Positions 10,501 to 22,470 of a stretch of 64,000 nucleotides of DNA are shown in pieces. The DNA is from Plasmopara viticola (taxonomy: Eukaryota > Oomycota > Peronosporomycetes > Peronosporales > Peronosporaceae), in assembly GCA_001695595.3 (NCBI GenBank), contig MBPM02000110.1, positions 121,663 through 185,662 on the forward strand. The letters run 5' to 3'. Position 1 is the first letter of the stretch. Every line of letters begins with the position of its first letter. Made by a program: the position numbers and the translations under genes. Below the pieces are notes generated by a model, which saw only the letters and a program-made list of their open reading frames with translations, was not told the origin of the DNA and ran no database searches.

Positions 10501-12046
10501 CGTCAGAGGATATGTGAGCAAAGAATCATAAGGACAAAAATAGGGATGTGGTCAGATATATCTTATCGTCCTTGTAGTGCTCTTGCAGGCAAAGTTTTCG
10601 CTGTGAGGCGTGTATTTGTTCCATGCCTTTAATATGAACGTGAGAAGAACAAAAATGCTTCTAGTACGCAAAATCGAACTTAGTAACGAACCAAGCGCAT
10701 TAATGAAGTGCTAAACGATACTTTATGCAATTGTGCTACGTCTTGTGGTCTTACATTTGGCAGATTTTGCTATTTATAACAACGAGCTTGCGTTGAGGGG
10801 CCTGATTTTGTTCTTTCTAACACCGATTGGTACCACTGTTTTTCAGGAGATTAGCTATAAGTTGCATATAACAGCAAAACGCTTCACTTAAAAAAACGGA
10901 TGAGCTTACATCCATAAGTGTAAGCATTAGCGTGAGTGACAGGTAGTGCTCTTACACAGTCTCAAACAATGACAATAAGCCCTGATCCAGTTGTAAGCTC
11001 AATAGACGAGAACTCGCGTCGTACACCAATTTGGCTATCGCTCATATTTACAACCTTTTTTAGAAAGACCATGAGTCCACTCGCGGTTAGCGTGAGCGTG
11101 GGTGACGACGAAAGACTGTGGCGTCTGAAATAAGAGTCGACGAGAACGTCTTTGGTGATGAATGCCGCGGTTAGCAGCGATCTCGCAGAAAAGTGGTTAA
11201 GCAAATTGCTGTATCTTAATCCGCTTAGCTTCATCAGGCGGCTTCCCAATAATTTGCATGCGCCCACCGACTTGTGTTGTGCAACCCCAAGCGCCAAAAC
11301 TTTAACAACTCTTTTAGTGGTTGACGTACACAATCGGTCGTTAGTCGATGCGTTGTTGCAGACTTTCTTGCGCATGTCCTTGTGATATGCCAGTCACCCG
11401 ACAAAACTACCTCCGGCTTCATTCATTCGCTTTTAGCGCCGGATGAGCATGTATTAGAATCACCGGAGCACTTCGTAGGACGAAATATCGATTCATATTT
11501 CGCGCTGCGGTTGAAAATGTATTGCATCGCTTTAAAAGCATTCAAGACGTTTGTCCCAGATAAATTGTAAAGTGCCCATGGCTTTAATGTCGCTTTTTGC
11601 AACGACTGCAGCAGGTTACACACTTATACGACATCCACGAGTTTCAAACATTCCCGCCAAATACCAAGGCTGCTCTACTTGTGGTCGCCATTTTGCGAAA
11701 CGGTTTTGGCTGGCTTCGCTGCGGGCATTCGGGTCGGTCAACGACACTCTTCTGGTTCGCAAGAAGTAGTCGTTGCTCACGCCATCGAGACTTACTTATA
11801 GATTATGTTCTTAAGTCTGCACTTGCAAAACATAAGTGTAGAGGTATACTTTGATTCTGATGCTACTTCCTGCAATACGCCTATTGATTGATTGAGAAAC
11901 TCGAGCCGTGTTTTAAAACGCTTTCATCCAAGAAAACACTGGCTTTTAATGCTCCTATACCCTGCAAATGATCTTCAAAGTCTTCCTCAAGTTGGTGTGG
12001 TCAACAGCCCCCAAAAATACAGTTTCGACCGGTTTTTTGGTCCGGC
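10501..12046. other. Intergenic upstream of the aspartyl protease, short unexplained open frames (copy A)
   Basis: Several consecutive short open frames occur between 10936 and 11854, on both strands (for example a 137-codon minus frame at 10962-11375). None shows a signal peptide, domain or known motif, and both strands are equally open. They are treated as chance or relic frames. The protease promoter should lie at the right end. Confidence 0.35.
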
Positions 12047-14227
12047 ATGCCGCGGCGGACCTCGCTGCTACTTGGCTGCATGGCGTTCATCCTACTGAAA
12101 TGGAAAACCCAAGCTGCTAATGCAGTCTACTCCATCGACCTTACAGGTATCGCTTCAGGCACTGGTGGGACTCGTTTCGTGCATATAGATAAACCAAGTT
12201 CTCTAGTGTGCTCATGATTAGAAATGCTATGCTCCAGCGTACACACTCGAGGTAACTATCGGCACGCTCGATGACTCAGGAGCTTCAAATAAAAGTGTAC
12301 GCAGCACATTTTGTCTTGATTAATGCACGATCGTGTGACGAAGTGATTCTTTCGACTGTAGAATGTCTTTCGAATGATTGCAGACACGGGTTCGTCCAAC
12401 GACGCCGTGCTTGGCAATGGGTGTTGCGGACCGGATGCAGAAGTGACGTATTCGTGTGATGCGTCCTCCACTTGCACCGATCGAGGAGGTGAAGTGGTCA
12501 CGCTTGCGTTTGCCGGAGCCAACATTCAGTAAGAGAATTGACATGACGCGAACCGGACGACCTGTTTTGCTGACGCTTGACGTGTTGTAGAGGTCAATTT
12601 ATGACCGACATGTGGTCATCAACGCAATTTGGGAATATCTCCAAGACTTTTCTCGTTATTGAGCAACAAGATACGTTCTATCGGTCCTCGTACGATGGCA
12701 TTACTGGCTTGGCGTATGAAAAACTGGCAGCTTCGAGTGATAAAGTAGTCTCCTCGCTGTATCATGTACTGGTAGACACTGCTCACTCGACCGATGCGTT
12801 TGGGATGCTACTGTGTGGTACGATGCAACCTATGCTGCAGACGGGAGGAGTTGAGTTTACCTACCATTCTGGTCAATTGCTCGTTGGCGGAACAGAAGGC
12901 GTTGACGGCGAAAAGTACTATTCTGGTGATATGCTCTATACACCAATTACGAGGGTACGTTTCGCTACAAGCAAACTCTGGTGTTGTGGACTGACGAGTT
13001 GTTGGGTGATTGATGTAGGAAGCGTGGTTTGTTGTGACAGTCACTGATGTTGGTTACGACGGCACAAGTCTCGGACTGTCGTGTGACAGCTACAATGAGC
13101 CGCAAGCAATCCTTGATTCTGGCACGAGCAACTTGGCGTTTCCATCGGATGTTTACAATGCCCTCATGGGTCAAATCATGACAGCGACATTAGCAGCTAT
13201 TCCAGACTTTGATCCCATATACTTTGATGACGCGGCATCTTGTTGTAACGAGGTTTATTGCGACCCCACGTCGTCCAGCGCTGCTATGTTGGAGCTTCCT
13301 TCAATCTATTTCACGCTCGGGTTAGCGTCAAATGATGGGTCAACGAGTAAACATTTCACCGTCGAGATTCCACCCGAGTACTACTGGCGTCCTGAAATGA
13401 ATGGACCCAATTCCAGTACCCCTTGCCGTGCCCTTGGCATTTCCGAAGGCTCTTCGACTGTCCTCGGTGACGTCTTTCTAGATGGCTTGTATTCGTACCA
13501 CGATCGTGCGAATGGCAACATTGGTCTCGCCGTCGCAGACAATTGTCCAAATGATGTGACATCGAGTAAAAAGGTGTACACCTCGAACGACTCGGGCGAT
13601 TGGTGTTCGTGCTTTTCGAAAATTCTTCAAAATCAAAGTAAATGGACCACGTATTTGCCGTGGAAGGCCGGTTGCTTTTTCTGGCTCTGGTGGATGTATG
13701 TGGTCGTGGCGAGTGTTCTGGTCGTGATTGCTTGTGTCTGTGTCTTGATTTGGTGGCACATGACGAATAAGCACATGGAAAAGCTTCGAAATCAAGTCAA
13801 TCATCGCACCACTTCTGGTCCTCGTACCACACGCATTGCGACCATGCAGTCCTCTGATTCTAGACGAGACGAGACTCTGACTTCCTTGTCGCCACCAATA
13901 GACCATGTGACCTTGACATCAACTTCCACAAACCGATCGGCCCGCTCGAGTTCAAGGCCCACGTCAATGAGGTCTTTTACGTCACAAGGAGCACGATCGG
14001 GGCCAAGAGCGAAAGAAGTACCGATGATGGCCGAGTCCAAGTATTCCAGCATGAGTTCCCCGAGGTCGCCAATGTCGAATACCTCTAGTATCGCTCTATT
14101 GTCCGAAGCCCCGTCTTCGCTTGGCTCATTAAGAAGCTGGCAAGAGAATTCCAAGCCCCAAAGGGCTAAACCCCAACATGTTGATTACAAGACGAAGCGA
14201 TGGTCGCTGAATGAGATTGAATTTTAA
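12047..14227 (+). CDS. Membrane-anchored pepsin-family aspartyl protease, five exons (copy A)
   Basis: Proposed exons are 12047-12146, 12238-12296, 12362-12528, 12591-12954 and 13019-14227, all with GT-AG introns of 62-91 bp and consistent phases, giving about 632 residues. Exon 1 encodes a signal peptide (MPRRTSLLLGCMAFILLKWK, then QAANA before the likely cleavage site). Exon 2 gives the VTIGT entry motif. Exon 3 holds the first catalytic motif ADTGSSN (Asp codon at 12383), and exon 5 the second, ILDSGTSN (Asp codon at 13115). A transmembrane helix follows (FFWLWWMYVVVASVLVVIAC, about 13675-13750), then a Ser/Thr/Arg-rich tail of about 155 residues. The layout resembles BACE-type A1 proteases with the active site outside the cytoplasm. 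The exon 1-2 junction is the least certain part of the model. Confidence 0.82.
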
Positions 14228-14551
14228 GACCCGTGGAGCTGATCTGTATCTAGAGGAAATGAAATAGGGTAGTTTTACCAGACCTTTTTTCAGCAAGTCT
14301 AAAAAAAAAAAAAAAGTGAAGGCTTGTCGTCCGGTTGTGTGCTTGACCCCTATTCCCGCACTTTGTTACTAATTCGGCAGCAATTCGCCCAATCAAGCGC
14401 AAAATAACGAATTTCGTGCCCTTTTTTTTTGAGCGCCTTTTGCTCTCTTTTTTCTTTTGCATAAGCAGGTTTTTACTCGTCCGCTTGTGTTGCGCGAATC
14501 TCGGCGTGGAGAACGTTCGACTACCGACCGCCACTTTGCTTCCTTCGTGTC
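14228..14551. other. Intergenic between protease and PDZ gene, with a poly-A run (copy A)
   Basis: It holds a run of about 15 A at 14302 and a T-rich stretch at 14422, no gene. The upstream extension of the open frame into this region in copy A is an artefact of the one-base deletion near 14565. Confidence 0.6.
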
Positions 14552-17190
14552 ATGACCGATCCACGCCAGCGCGCGAGGATTCCACGGGTTCAAAGGACTC
14601 GGCCTTGGTCGATGAGTTGCTCAGCCCGCCCGATGGGGGGCAACGATCGCTGGACACGGTGCGCAGTCTCCACGAGGCCGACCGTACGTCGTCGTTCAAG
14701 TCGGACCCGTCGCATCGCAGTAGCAACGTCAGTGGGGCGAGTGATTACTCGGTGAACAAGACTGCGTTTGAAAAGCTACAGGCCCTTGCGTTGGCAAAGC
14801 ACATCACGGTGGACGACGCGCACGATGGGTCGGCTCGCTGTACGAACGCAAAAGAGCAAGAGAGCGAAGACGAAGACGACGAGGACGATTCGTATGAGAT
14901 TTCATGGGACGGCGGGCCTCTCGGTCTCTTGTTCAAAGCCAATGCAAATGGCCAACCGGTCATTCGACGCGTGAATAAAAAAGGAGCGGCGACGGGGTTG
15001 CAGTACGCGCGCGCAGGAGACGTGTTGCTTGCACTCAATGGCGTGAGTGTCTCGGCAACCCCGTTTAGTGAAGTCATTGAGCAGCTTAAAGACCCAGAGT
15101 TTCCAGTGAAATTGGACTTTCGACCGTTGAAATTAAGTGACTTGGCCACTGCGGCGTCGACAGCGACGTCCAAGTGGGGACTCCCTCGCACTGGCTCGTC
15201 CATTCATAGCAGTGAGAGTGCGTCGGCTTTTGGTGGCTCCCCCCTCTCGTCGAACGCCACGGTGGATTTGCGAAGTCATCGAGGAGGAGGATTCGGCGGC
15301 ACACCATTGTCAATGCCTCAAGTGGAGGAGCTCGGGACGGAACACTCGACTGATGTCGAGTACGATGTCGAATGGAGTGAAGGACCTCTTGGATGTGAAT
15401 TGAAACAACGAAATGGCCTGCCGGCCGTCAAGTCCGTGACTGGCACTGGTGTCACGCCGTCCGTTGCACAGATTGCCGCGGGGGATATTCTGGTCAGTAT
15501 TAACGGGTTACGTGTCGAAGAGATTGGATTCAAGAGCACGGTGACACTCATGATGCGAGCGACCAAACCCGTGTACTTGCGCTTCCTGCGTGGTGGCGCT
15601 CGGCAGTCGATCTCTGGAAGTAGTTTGAACGATCTTCCGCTGCATAAGGGACCGCAGAACATCAATAGGAGACCTTATCACACTGAAGGAGGAACAGGCG
15701 CTTCTGCTGCATTGCTGGAAGCGAAACAATACACGGTGTTATGGCGTGATGGTCCGTTGGGTATCCAGATTCGTACGTCAAGTAAAGGACGGGTTGTTGT
15801 CGCGCGACTGACTGGTGCAGGCGCGCCTAATGTAAACGACGCAGTGAAAGCAGGCGACATTTTCTTGCGTGTCGCGGGTGTTGATGTCGATGCATTGGGG
15901 ATCGCAGGCGCTTTTGAAATGCTCAAAACGGTGCAAAAGCCGGTCGTCCTTGTCTTTCAGCGACGTGGACGGGGTTCGACTCGTTCGCATCTACGCGATC
16001 GACACTTTGGCTTACCAGCACCCGCACCCGGACCATCGTCGTCCATCGTCCCATCTTTTCGACAGCTACGGGAAGAGGAAGCTGCTGCTGCTGCTGCAGC
16101 TGGGGGAAGCGGACGAAGCCATACGGAGTACATGCAGTCAAGTGATGATAGCCGCGAGCGGCCGATTAGTAGTGGATTTAGAACGTTGGACAACTACACC
16201 GCTTCCGACGATGGCACAAGCCAAGCAAGTTTCGATTATTTCGACTCGCCGCGCTCCAATGGCTCGCACGATCCTACTAGTAATCTTTTCAATGTCGACG
16301 TCACTGCGTCTGAGAATAGACTTCCCGGCTACTTAAACCCGCCGCCGGTCTTATCGAGGATGGAGTCACATGGTGTAGACGATGATGCCTGTTTAGAAAA
16401 AGGAACGATTTCAGCGGAAGCGGGGGATGGAAGTCCGTTACTTACAGAATTGCCACCGCCTCCTTCCTACATGGACGTATTTACGGCTTCTGGACGAGCT
16501 AAGGATCCAGAAACGTTAGTGCCTTCTTCGGCTCGTAATACACACGATGACGATTCAGCTGGCGAGTATTTTGGTGATACAATGGAACGGCCTCCTCCTT
16601 TTGAAGCCCACACCAATACTGCGCCATTGCCTCCGCCCCAATATTCTGCGGCCCCAATGCCCCCGCCAGAGTATTCTGCAGCCCCAATGCCCCCGCCAGA
16701 ATATTCTGCAGCTCAAATGTCCCCGCCGGAGACGACACCAGCGTTACTTGGCCAGCCAAGTCGATTGCAAGAGCTTCGACGCCAATATATAGAGTCTGAG
16801 CGTCAACGCAACCTGCTTCAAAGTGGCACTTCGATGTCGGTGAGCACTTACTCGGATATCGACGACTCGGGTCTTGTCATGCGTCACCAGCCGCACATCC
16901 CAAACAAGCCATTTGCTGTGCAAGCACTACCTGCTAAACTTCCACTACCGGAACTATGGGTACGCTGGACCGATGGTCCTCTTGGTATTACGTTTAAACG
17001 CAAGAATGGTCAGATTGTCGTTTCGCGACTAACTGGCTCGGGATATTCACGAGGATTAACACAACTTCGGTCGGGTGACTGGCTCGTGTCGTTCAACAAT
17101 CGATCGACGAGCACTTTACGGCTCGGGGAAACGATGGAATTGCTCAAACGGTCGCCAAAACCTGTGGACATGTGCTTTATTGTTCAGTAA
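14552..17190 (+). CDS. Four-PDZ scaffold protein (copy A, one-base deletion near its start)
   Basis: Four PDZ-like domains share the signature GPLG in the carboxylate-binding loop: SWDGGPLGLLF, EWSEGPLGCEL, LWRDGPLGIQI and RWTDGPLGITF. The first three lie in the N-terminal half and the fourth at the extreme C-terminus. Between domains 3 and 4 are an Ala run, acidic Ser-rich sequence and a proline-rich stretch with PPPEYSAA units. The ATG at 14552 is the true start by comparison with copy B. Copy A reads ccacgccagc where copy B reads ccacgcccagc, so in copy A the ATG is out of frame and the long frame instead opens upstream. Copy B supports a sequence error here. No catalytic domain is present, and a scaffold role is inferred. 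Confidence 0.8.
16631..16730 (+). repeat. Three 30-bp in-frame repeats encoding Pro-rich units (copy A)
   Basis: Three tandem 30-bp units inside the four-PDZ gene encode the decapeptide PPPEYSAAPM with small variations (first unit PPPQYSAAPM, last ends SAAQM). The PPPxY core resembles WW-domain ligands. The same array in copy B is at about 33890-33989 and differs by one base. Confidence 0.8.
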
Positions 17191-17443
17191 GGGCGAGCAG
17201 GGGCGAAAGCGCTAAGTGCAAAAGTGTCACGCGCATGAAGTATTTTGAATGCTAATAGTCAATAGCAACACCTCTGCAGAAGGAGGAAGCGATAGAGTGG
17301 CCTTGCTCGGACATCAAGGTTGCGAGTCTAGGGTCATAAGTGAAGTTAAAATCCACGTGAAATCAATCAAAGTTGTTTCGTTCTAACCTTTTAAATCGCA
17401 AGTCATTACAAAAGTTGCCGAGCTTTTACCTACCAGTCTCCTA

Positions 17444-19702
17444 TCAGAAGAGCGGCAAATCCTCGGTTGAATCTGTCGCAATGTACGCTTTTGAGCTCGA
17501 ATTGCTGCCATCAAGTCGAGAGGTTTACCAGCTCGTGATGCCTTGGTTGACGATTGCCTTTGATTGTCAAGGCAGCCTTTGTTTCTGACCAGACTCTCAT
17601 TTTGCTTTCGTCGAGCCTTGATTGCTTCAAACAAAGACGCACTAATGGGTACAGCGGGATGGTTGGCAGTCGGATTGTCCGACAAAAGGTGTTGATTAGT
17701 CCCATCTGTCCTCTTTACCCACGATACTCTTTTTCCTTCACTTGCAGCATTGCCTTTGTCCACGTTCTTCAACGCTATGACGTCTCTCTGCCTTACCCCG
17801 TCGATCAAGTATTCTCGTGCGTAGCCTTGGGCTTCGAGCAAGGCCTTTTCTCCCGCACCTTCTGGATCGCTTTTCACAATGATTCCGTCACATACTCTGC
17901 CTCTGTTGTAAAACCCAATCCAGAGTATAATCTTTGTACCCTTTCCTCTGTGCGTACAGGACACGCCGAGCCCGCGATTTCGCACTTGTGCTTAGCGCCA
18001 ATCACGCTTTCGTCGTCGCCCACTTTGTCCTGGTAATGCTTCGTAAAAGTAGTCGCCGCCGTCATATAGGCTTCTTTAAGCTTACAGTACCAAGCGTATT
18101 TCCTCTGGGCCATGCCATCCTTTTGCTGCTTTGTCCATTCCTTGAAAGGTCCTTTCATTACAGCGTGAAGAGCACGGCGTTCCAGTAGCGAGACCACTTG
18201 TGCGGTATCCTTCAATCACACTTGGATGCATTCACAATAGTTCTTGGGTCAGTTCGCAAGAGCTGAAGCACATTCGTGCGCTTCAGCCGTCTTGCCAACT
18301 CTGGAGGAAACTTTTTGCCAGTGGGCGTCACGATTTCGATCAATTCACGCTCCGAGAGCCGTACCGTGTCGACTGGAATTGCAGACCGTAACAAGCGTAA
18401 GGCTTCTCTATTTGCTCGCTCATTTGCCTCTTCCCATTCTTGTTCTTGACGTCGTTGTTCTTCAATATACTCGTCAGTCATGACAAGCGCCATGTGATAC
18501 TTTTCCATTTCCTGCTCTAATATGTAATATTCCTTCCGTGCAGCAGCTTGAGCTTGCTTGTCTGCCAGCACCACCTCGGACGATCCAATTTCTTGTAACC
18601 GCTTTGAGATCTCAATCACTCTCCTCTTTGCCACCTTGTACGGAATGACTTCTGCCACGGAAATACCCGCTTGTTGCAACTGTCGCTCCAACACCTTGAG
18701 TTTCTTCTTCAATGCATCACTTTCGTCGTCTTCATTTGAGTACACCTCGGTTTGCCGCATCTTACTTAACAGATCGAGTCGCGATTGTACGCAGCTTGTC
18801 TTGCATTGACTTCCTGCTTGCAAAGCTGTTCTTGTAAAAGTTTAATTGTCGCTCGAGCATCGTGCAACTGCACTTGTTGCTCAAGAGAGAGAAGATCTTG
18901 CTGGCTTTCCTGTGAAGCAATTTGTGCTTCCAACGCTTGAATGCGCTCTTGACTTGCTTCAACTCTTTTTCAAGCTGTTTCGCTTTCAAAACAGCTTCGA
19001 GCTCGTCCTCAATATGTCGCGAGCTAGAATAGTTGCCACCAAGAATTGTATCGCTGGTGAATGAAAAGTCGGATCTCGTGTTGATTGTAGACGAAGTGCG
19101 ATCTGATGTGTTGTCCGATGGTGATAACGACAGTGACGCTTGAAGGGATCCTGTGTTTGAGGCAAGTGGTACAGGTAATGCTGCAGCTGGCGTAAAAATG
19201 GAAGATTTGCAATGACCAGCGTTGCCATCATTTGCTAACTTGTACGAGCTCAGTTCACCATTGGCATCCGACTGATTCGACCCTTCTCTTGTTTCTTCCT
19301 GTACGCGACAAAAGCAACACGTACAAATCCGAAGCTTGTCTCCATCAATGGCTTTTTACTAGGCGACATACAGAGCACCGCCTGCAAATGACTTCTCCAC
19401 ACATTCGCATAAATGGCGTTTACGCAGGACGTTAAACTCGCGCATGCAGACATAACATGCCTTTCGCGCTGATCAGAAAAAAAAAACGAGTAAGAGCCGA
19501 GCATTTACCGAATGAGTGGGAAAAAAGTACCCAAGTAAAAGTCGTCGGTCTCGTGGCACAAAGTGCTGATCTAGCAGTACACGCGATGCCATGGTAGCGT
19601 CACAAGTAGCTGACGAGGTGATTGTACTGGCTGCTTGAACGCCGTCATCACTGTCGGATTCAAAGCTAGCACTATAACGTATCGATGACACGGTTCCCCA
19701 CC
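17444..19702 (-). CDS. FYVE/coiled-coil gene, 3' part, cut by the gap and frameshifted (copy A)
   Basis: This is the same gene as 34704-37640 in copy B, but truncated at its 5' side by the run of Ns. Relative to B it carries many single-base or two-base indels, for example gcattcac against gcatcttcac near 18230, a missing C in the Phe-rich codons near 18965, and a changed 3' end near 17450. The reading frame is therefore split into pieces. One stretch is better in copy A: the segment near 18600 is in frame here (tttgagatctc), while copy B lacks one base. The indels concentrate towards the gap, as expected of a contig end. Functional annotation is given under copy B. Confidence 0.75.
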
Positions 19703-19712
19703 NNNNNNNNNN
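19703..19712. other. Assembly gap (10 N)
   Basis: A run of ten Ns joins two sequences that overlap by about 17.2 kb. Ten is a placeholder length, so the true relation is not a measured distance. Confidence 1.
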
Positions 19713-20438
19713 CAAATGAGTGAACGCAAGTACCGAAGCGAAACATCGTTAAGACGCTGTCAATTGATACTTGAGAGTATTGACAGCAACCACCACGTGG
19801 ACGAAGCTGTGGAAGAGCCTTTAGTGTTGTATCCCGTTGGGCTCTTTACGAACAGTGACGCGAAGGAAATGCCGCAGAGTATGAGCGCGCTACTACCTAC
19901 TGGGGGGCAGCCGTCGCCACTGCTGCGGTATAATTTGGTGGAAATGCTGTCAGCATACGCGTTAGTGCTTCGCGTGTTTAACGGTGACTACACGCAAGAT
20001 CTAGCAGAGGCGGCCTTCATGTTGTTGGACCTTTGTCGTGTCCTCAATGAGGACGCGCGCTACGAAACTTTGGAGCACGTTTGCTTGGCTTGTCTGGAGA
20101 AACAGTCGACAGCGGGCTTGGCTGCAAATGTGCTAGCAATCCAAGACACACAGCAGATCTTACGCACAGAGGTGTTTCTACTTGATGCCTTGAGCGACAT
20201 GCGTACATTATTGCAGCGGTATCAGCAAGATCTAAAGAGTTGCAAAGAGACCGATAAACAGATGAAAAGAGAGACAAAGACAGCGATGAAAAAACTCTCA
20301 GCTGTGCAGAGCAAGCTGAGGTTCTACCAAATTTGGGCCTATGTGACTCCAATCGAGGAGTTTCAAACACTAGCTGCTGATCTCGCAGTGTACAGGAAAG
20401 ACCAGGACTTGTTTTGGACACAGAGAACAATACGATAA
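19713..20438 (+). CDS. ZNHIT2: ZNHIT2-like, 3' fragment after the gap (copy B)
   Basis: This fragment begins with the codon after the WVPWW block and lacks the zinc finger. Compared with 2464-3189 it has about eleven substitutions in its first 470 bp, including changes of Ala to Asp, Gly to Glu and Met to Val, and none that break the frame. It is a truncated duplicate created by the scaffold join, not a separate gene. Confidence 0.9.
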   Translation, partial: QMSERKYRSETSLRRCQLILESIDSNHHVDEAVEEPLVLYPVGLFTNSDAKEMPQSMSALLPTGGQPSPLLRYNLVEMLSAYALVLRVFNGDYTQDLAEAAFMLLDLCRVLNEDARYETLEHVCLACLEKQSTAGLAANVLAIQDTQQILRTEVFLLDALSDMRTLLQRYQQDLKSCKETDKQMKRETKTAMKKLSAVQSKLRFYQIWAYVTPIEEFQTLAADLAVYRKDQDLFWTQRTIR

Positions 20439-20709
20439 GCTTCTCATGGAATTTGCTTCATCCCGACTTCAATTCATTTGCAATTCTTTGCCCTACATGT
20501 TGTACGCACAGCACGATCTTGTGCCTTCAGTTTCATTCGCTGCATCGCGATACGTTCATCGTAGCCACTCCACTGTTTCCTATAATTTCCTGCGTTTTAC
20601 TACCACTTCATAAAGTATCTTCCACGCAGAGCGTCTTCACCGCTGCACCTCGTTGGTTAAAACACAAACGCCTCGTGTTTCTCAAGTCAAATAAACAGCC
20701 TCGTGTCTC

Positions 20710-22470
20710 TCAAGCCGCGGGCGTTGAAGATCCCACTTGCAAAGCCATCAATGCCGACGTCCACTTGTTAAACTCTCGCGTCGACGTTGCTGTGAGAATG
20801 AGCTTCTTACCAGCCTGACTAAACTCGGGCGTCGTGATGCTGATTGAGAGGTTGCGTGGGTCGGAAATGTCAATTTTAGCATCGGCAAGCGAAATGGTGC
20901 TGCTCTTTGCGCCAACTTGATGAATCAAGCTCTCCTTTTTGTAGCCTGTGAGACGATTGCCGCGCAGCACGAAATACCGCTTCTTGGAGACAAGAAAGCG
21001 CCTGCTGCTTGCCACCTTGAGCATCCCTTGTGTGCACGTAAAAGGCAAAATAGCACGCACCCAAATGACAGGTCCAATAAAGTTATCAATCAAGACGTAG
21101 TCAGTCTTGCTTGTGGAAATCGTGAGCTCTTGGTACTTGGACCGCGAGCTCACAGTGACAATCTGGGAGCACATAATCTCGTCCTCTAATAAATTCGTGT
21201 CTTTATTGACAAACAAAAGCCGTTCGTGGTTCGTGAGCAAGAGATGGAACCGTTTCTTGCGCTTGAGCGACACGGGGCCGGCCAGTAAAATGCACTCTCG
21301 AGTCTTGAGTAGATTATCCCACAGCCGCATGAACGGAGATCGCACGAGGGCCACGAGGGCATTGTTATTCTTTCGCTTGATAGCACAACACACGTCTGGT
21401 CGCATCGCAAGCACCATATCCTTCAACAGATCCACTTCTTTTTGGGTCAACGCGCCGTCCGTGCCCAATCCGTCGCAAAACTCGAGCATCTCTTCCACCA
21501 GCATATTCTCGCCGTCAACGCCACTCATCATGGACGCCGCCGAGCCACGACGTGATCCAAAACTGTCGACGTTGCTCAATCGAGGCGACGGTGCGACCGT
21601 CGATGCGAACGAAAAGCGGTTCGTCATGGCATTCACGGCTCGCCCCGGCGTTGGGGGCATGCTCTTTGATCGCGCAAAGACGACGACCATGGGCCGAGTA
21701 CTGCGACTGAGTAAGCTAATCGCACGGTTATACTCGAGGCCATTGATCACGTCGCCGTCGACGGCATGCACGACGTCCGAGATGCGGACGCCATGCGCTT
21801 CAGCGTAGCCTACAATGTTGGGGTGGGCCATGGGCAAGTCCTTGACCACGACATTCACATCGTCGGTCGTGACCGTCATGTTGAGACTCGCGCCTCGAAA
21901 TTCAACTGCAAACAACCCGTCGCGGCGAAACGGACGAAAGAATTGGATACACAAGGGCCGCGTGAGCGACTGGAGCATCTGGACGACATTGTCGTAGCTG
22001 CGCCCGACAGTCCTTGCGCCATTGACCTTGTAAATGACGTCGTTGGGCTGAATTTGTCCACTGGCTTCGGCCTCGCCGAGGGCACCGTTCGGTTGGCGTT
22101 TAAAGTGATTGACAATCACACTTTCATTCACTTCCCGGATCGTCATGCCTAGCGACCGGTCTTGAAACACAACCTCAAACACCTCGCTCGTCTTCATGGG
22201 CGCCAGCGCTTCGGTTTTCGGCGAGAGACAGAGACATAACGAGTCTTTCATCGTGCTCAACACGTCTTTCGTAATGTGCACGAGACTCGAGTTGGCCGTA
22301 TCAATGAGGTCGACCCACGCCTCGTCCGACACGCCAAACTGCGCCCGGAGCTGCGTTTCAATGAGGCTTTCAAAGACCTGATCCGGTACGTTCGCGTCCC
22401 ACGAAATCGTGCGCACTGAGCCGTCGTCCAAGTCGATGACGCGGATGCTACACGACTCGACGTGGTCCAT
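20710..22470 (-). CDS. PDZ-PDZ-PH-PH adaptor protein (copy B)
   Basis: The translated product is identical to that of 3461-5221 over the whole length; the few base differences are silent. The ATG is at 22468-22470. See the copy A entry for domains. Confidence 0.85.
   Translation of the reverse strand: MDHVESCSIRVIDLDDGSVRTISWDANVPDQVFESLIETQLRAQFGVSDEAWVDLIDTANSSLVHITKDVLSTMKDSLCLCLSPKTEALAPMKTSEVFEVVFQDRSLGMTIREVNESVIVNHFKRQPNGALGEAEASGQIQPNDVIYKVNGARTVGRSYDNVVQMLQSLTRPLCIQFFRPFRRDGLFAVEFRGASLNMTVTTDDVNVVVKDLPMAHPNIVGYAEAHGVRISDVVHAVDGDVINGLEYNRAISLLSRSTRPMVVVFARSKSMPPTPGRAVNAMTNRFSFASTVAPSPRLSNVDSFGSRRGSAASMMSGVDGENMLVEEMLEFCDGLGTDGALTQKEVDLLKDMVLAMRPDVCCAIKRKNNNALVALVRSPFMRLWDNLLKTRECILLAGPVSLKRKKRFHLLLTNHERLLFVNKDTNLLEDEIMCSQIVTVSSRSKYQELTISTSKTDYVLIDNFIGPVIWVRAILPFTCTQGMLKVASSRRFLVSKKRYFVLRGNRLTGYKKESLIHQVGAKSSTISLADAKIDISDPRNLSISITTPEFSQAGKKLILTATSTREFNKWTSALMALQVGSSTPAA

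Larger units (their letters stand above)
2464..19702. repeat. First copy (A) of a 17.2-kb near-identical block
   Basis: This block matches 19713-36974 gene for gene and nearly base for base. Its right end coincides exactly with the run of Ns and cuts the FYVE gene. Differences are unevenly spread. About eleven substitutions lie in the first 470 bp, very few through the middle, and many single-base indels in the last 2.5 kb, where copy A has broken reading frames. This pattern fits the low-quality end of a contig overlapping a second contig or haplotype. Confidence 0.95.

Noticed and set aside
10962..11375. 137-codon minus-strand open frame starting with ATG
   Set aside because: No domain, signal peptide or codon pattern of a gene; the opposite strand is equally open and the surrounding region is relic-rich.
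14416..14551. N-terminal extension of the four-PDZ frame in copy A
   Set aside because: It begins at a non-ATG codon and exists only because of a one-base deletion near 14565. Copy B has the intact ATG start.
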